Part shown: positions 5,437-6,467 of the stretch, one piece after another | Layout: every line of letters begins with the position of its first letter | Position numbering within the stretch: position 1 is the first letter of the stretch | Made by a program: the position numbers and the translations under genes | Assembly (NCBI GenBank): GCA_020848015.1 | Contig: JADLBA010000002.1 | Location: 1 to 6,467 of the forward strand | DNA from: Crocinitomicaceae bacterium | Lineage (GTDB): Bacteria; Bacteroidota; Bacteroidia; Flavobacteriales_D; Sanyastnellaceae | Direction of reading: 5' to 3' | DNA: 6,467 nucleotides | Notes under the pieces: model-generated | What the model was told of the DNA's origin: nothing | The model's input: the letters and a program-made list of their open reading frames with translations, nothing else | Databases searched by the model: none

Positions 5437-6165
5437 ATGACACTAAAAACACTTTGCTACTGTGTATTGCTTCCCCTGGTAGCCTCTTGTACTACCCAGC
5501 AGCTCGGCCAGATCAACGATATTCTCCAAAACACCACGGTGATACCCACAGAAGCGGAAGCCGCCGGGGGTTTGAAGGATGCCCTGAAACAGGGCTTTAC
5601 GAACGGGGTAAAGGTTCTGAATAAAGCGGATGGCTTTTTGGGACGTCCGGATTATAAAATTTTCTTACCCGAAGAAGCAAAAAATATGGAACAACGGCTC
5701 CGCGATATTGGCATGGGAGCCGAAGTGGATCGCGCTATTGCCAGCCTCAACCGCGGTGCAGAAATGGCGGTGGGTGAAGCATTGCAGGTCTTTGTGGATG
5801 CCGTAACTCAGATGACTATTCAGGATGCACTTTCCATTGCGACAGGGGGTGATGGCAAAGCAACCGACTACCTCGAAAGAACTACCACCAGTGTATTAAA
5901 ACAAAAATTTCAGCCGGTAATTCAGCAGTCATTAGATAAAGTCGGCGCACTTAAATACTGGACCGACTTAGCAAAAATTTACAACAAAATTCCCTTTGTA
6001 ACTCCCGTCGAAACTGATCTCAATACCTATGTTACCGGTAAAGCAACTACTGCCTTGTTTGACCAGGTGCGAAAGGAAGAAAGCCTGATCCGCAAAGACC
6101 CCCTCTCGCGCACCACTGAACTGATGAAAAAGGTATTCGGCTATGCGGATAGTAAAAAACAGTAA
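5437..6165 (+). CDS. DUF4197 family lipoprotein
   Basis: A 242-residue exported lipoprotein. The N-terminus has a short signal peptide with lipobox 'LVASC' and lipidated C18, followed by TTQQ, so it is probably held in the outer or inner membrane facing the periplasm. The rest matches the DUF4197 pattern: 'GLKDALKQGFTNGVKVLNKADGF' near 45-67, 'IFLPEEAKNM' near 75, 'VDAVTQMTIQDALSIATGGDGKATDYL' near 120-146, 'KFQPVIQQSLDKVGALKYW', and the C-terminal 'RTTELMKKVFG'. Length is normal for the family and no break is visible. The molecular function of DUF4197 is unknown; the protein is helical and widespread in Gram-negative bacteria. It diverges from the peroxidase gene with 150 bp between starts. 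The ATG at 5437 is required by the signal peptide, although a -7 box lies only 4 bp upstream. Confidence 0.92.
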   Translation: MTLKTLCYCVLLPLVASCTTQQLGQINDILQNTTVIPTEAEAAGGLKDALKQGFTNGVKVLNKADGFLGRPDYKIFLPEEAKNMEQRLRDIGMGAEVDRAIASLNRGAEMAVGEALQVFVDAVTQMTIQDALSIATGGDGKATDYLERTTTSVLKQKFQPVIQQSLDKVGALKYWTDLAKIYNKIPFVTPVETDLNTYVTGKATTALFDQVRKEESLIRKDPLSRTTELMKKVFGYADSKKQ

Positions 6166-6257
6166 TACCCTGAACTCAGTAAAATCTCAAAAAGTTGAAA
6201 TCACTTTGCCGGTTTTGATTCACAATAAAACGAGCCAGAAATACAATGAATACATTC

Positions 6258-6467
6258 ATGCGATTTTCCATTTTTTAGTTTATTTTTTCATGTCGTTTTT
6301 TCATTTCTACCAGTGAATTCAGTGGGGCAGCGAGACTCTGTCACTATAGATACTGCGAGCTATAACGACCGGCTGCCTGCCTCTTCAAAACGAAGTATTG
6401 ACCTTACGCGGAGGGCAGCCGGGCAATTGAACATTCTCAAAAAGGGGATTACAAAAGTCCGTATAGA
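6258..6467 (+). pseudogene. RlpA-like double-psi beta-barrel gene, apparently damaged; 3' end beyond window
   Basis: From 6250 to the right edge one frame is open and encodes, after a Phe-rich hydrophobic stretch, 'RDSVTIDTASYNDRLP' and 'SKRSIDLTRRAAGQLNILKK', the C-terminal half of the RlpA double-psi barrel. RlpA-family proteins bind or cleave peptidoglycan at the septum. Two defects appear. No ATG, TTG or GTG opens the frame before GTG 6313, while ATG 6258 begins 'MRFSIF' and hits TAG at 6276-6278; removing one T from the T6 run at 6271-6276 joins it to a full signal peptide. Second, 'TASY', normally the first strand of the barrel, joins directly to 'NDRLP', skipping about 45 residues that include the TA(N/S)GE and TAAH-type motifs. 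Either the gene is decaying or the assembly is wrong here. If intact, translation could begin at GTG 6313. It starts 92 bp after the DUF4197 stop. Confidence 0.6.

Noticed and set aside
6201..6208. TCACTTTG as a -7 box for the RlpA-like gene.
   Set aside because: It has a mismatch at the key A, and no TTTG stands 19-21 bp upstream.

Overview
The window looks like a Bacteroidota chromosome, probably from a Chitinophaga/Sphingobacteria-like or related lineage. This rests on three things: moderate GC, protein families typical of the phylum (tandem UspA proteins, a DUF4197 lipoprotein, a Crp/Fnr-output response regulator, an FTP-propeptide protease with an 'SDAQ' signal-peptide end), and promoter elements of the Bacteroidota type (-33 TTTG, -7 TAnnTTTG). 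No rRNA, tRNA, CRISPR array or insertion sequence is visible.

Layout: (1) 1-422, minus strand: the N-terminus of a secreted metallopeptidase precursor (M36/M4 type) that runs off the left edge. (2) 514-717, minus: a small coiled-coil ORF without an ATG start. (3) 718-909: a divergent intergenic region with a perfect FNR-like palindrome next to a candidate promoter. (4) 910-2183, plus: a tandem universal stress protein followed by a conserved protein of unknown function. (5) 2193-4480, minus: a two-gene two-component operon with a 4-bp ATGA overlap, encoding a soluble PAS histidine kinase and a response regulator whose output is a complete Crp/Fnr protein (cNMP fold plus winged helix). (6) 4481-4713: a regulatory region with a strong promoter match almost at the kinase start codon and two palindromes. 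(7) 4714-5286, minus: a membrane-anchored glutathione-peroxidase-like thiol peroxidase. (8) 5437-6165, plus: a DUF4197 lipoprotein. (9) 6258-6467, plus: an RlpA-like double-psi barrel gene that appears damaged, with a signal peptide out of frame and an internal gap, cut by the window edge.

The most coherent biological idea is a compact stress-sensing locus. A cytoplasmic PAS kinase would phosphorylate a Crp/Fnr-type regulator. TGAT-N4-ATCA-type palindromes sit upstream of the universal stress gene and, in imperfect form, upstream of the kinase itself. A peroxidase gene lies next door. This resembles FixL/FixJ/FixK logic with FixJ and FixK merged into one protein. The domain content is seen in the sequence; the regulatory wiring and the oxygen or redox signal are inference.
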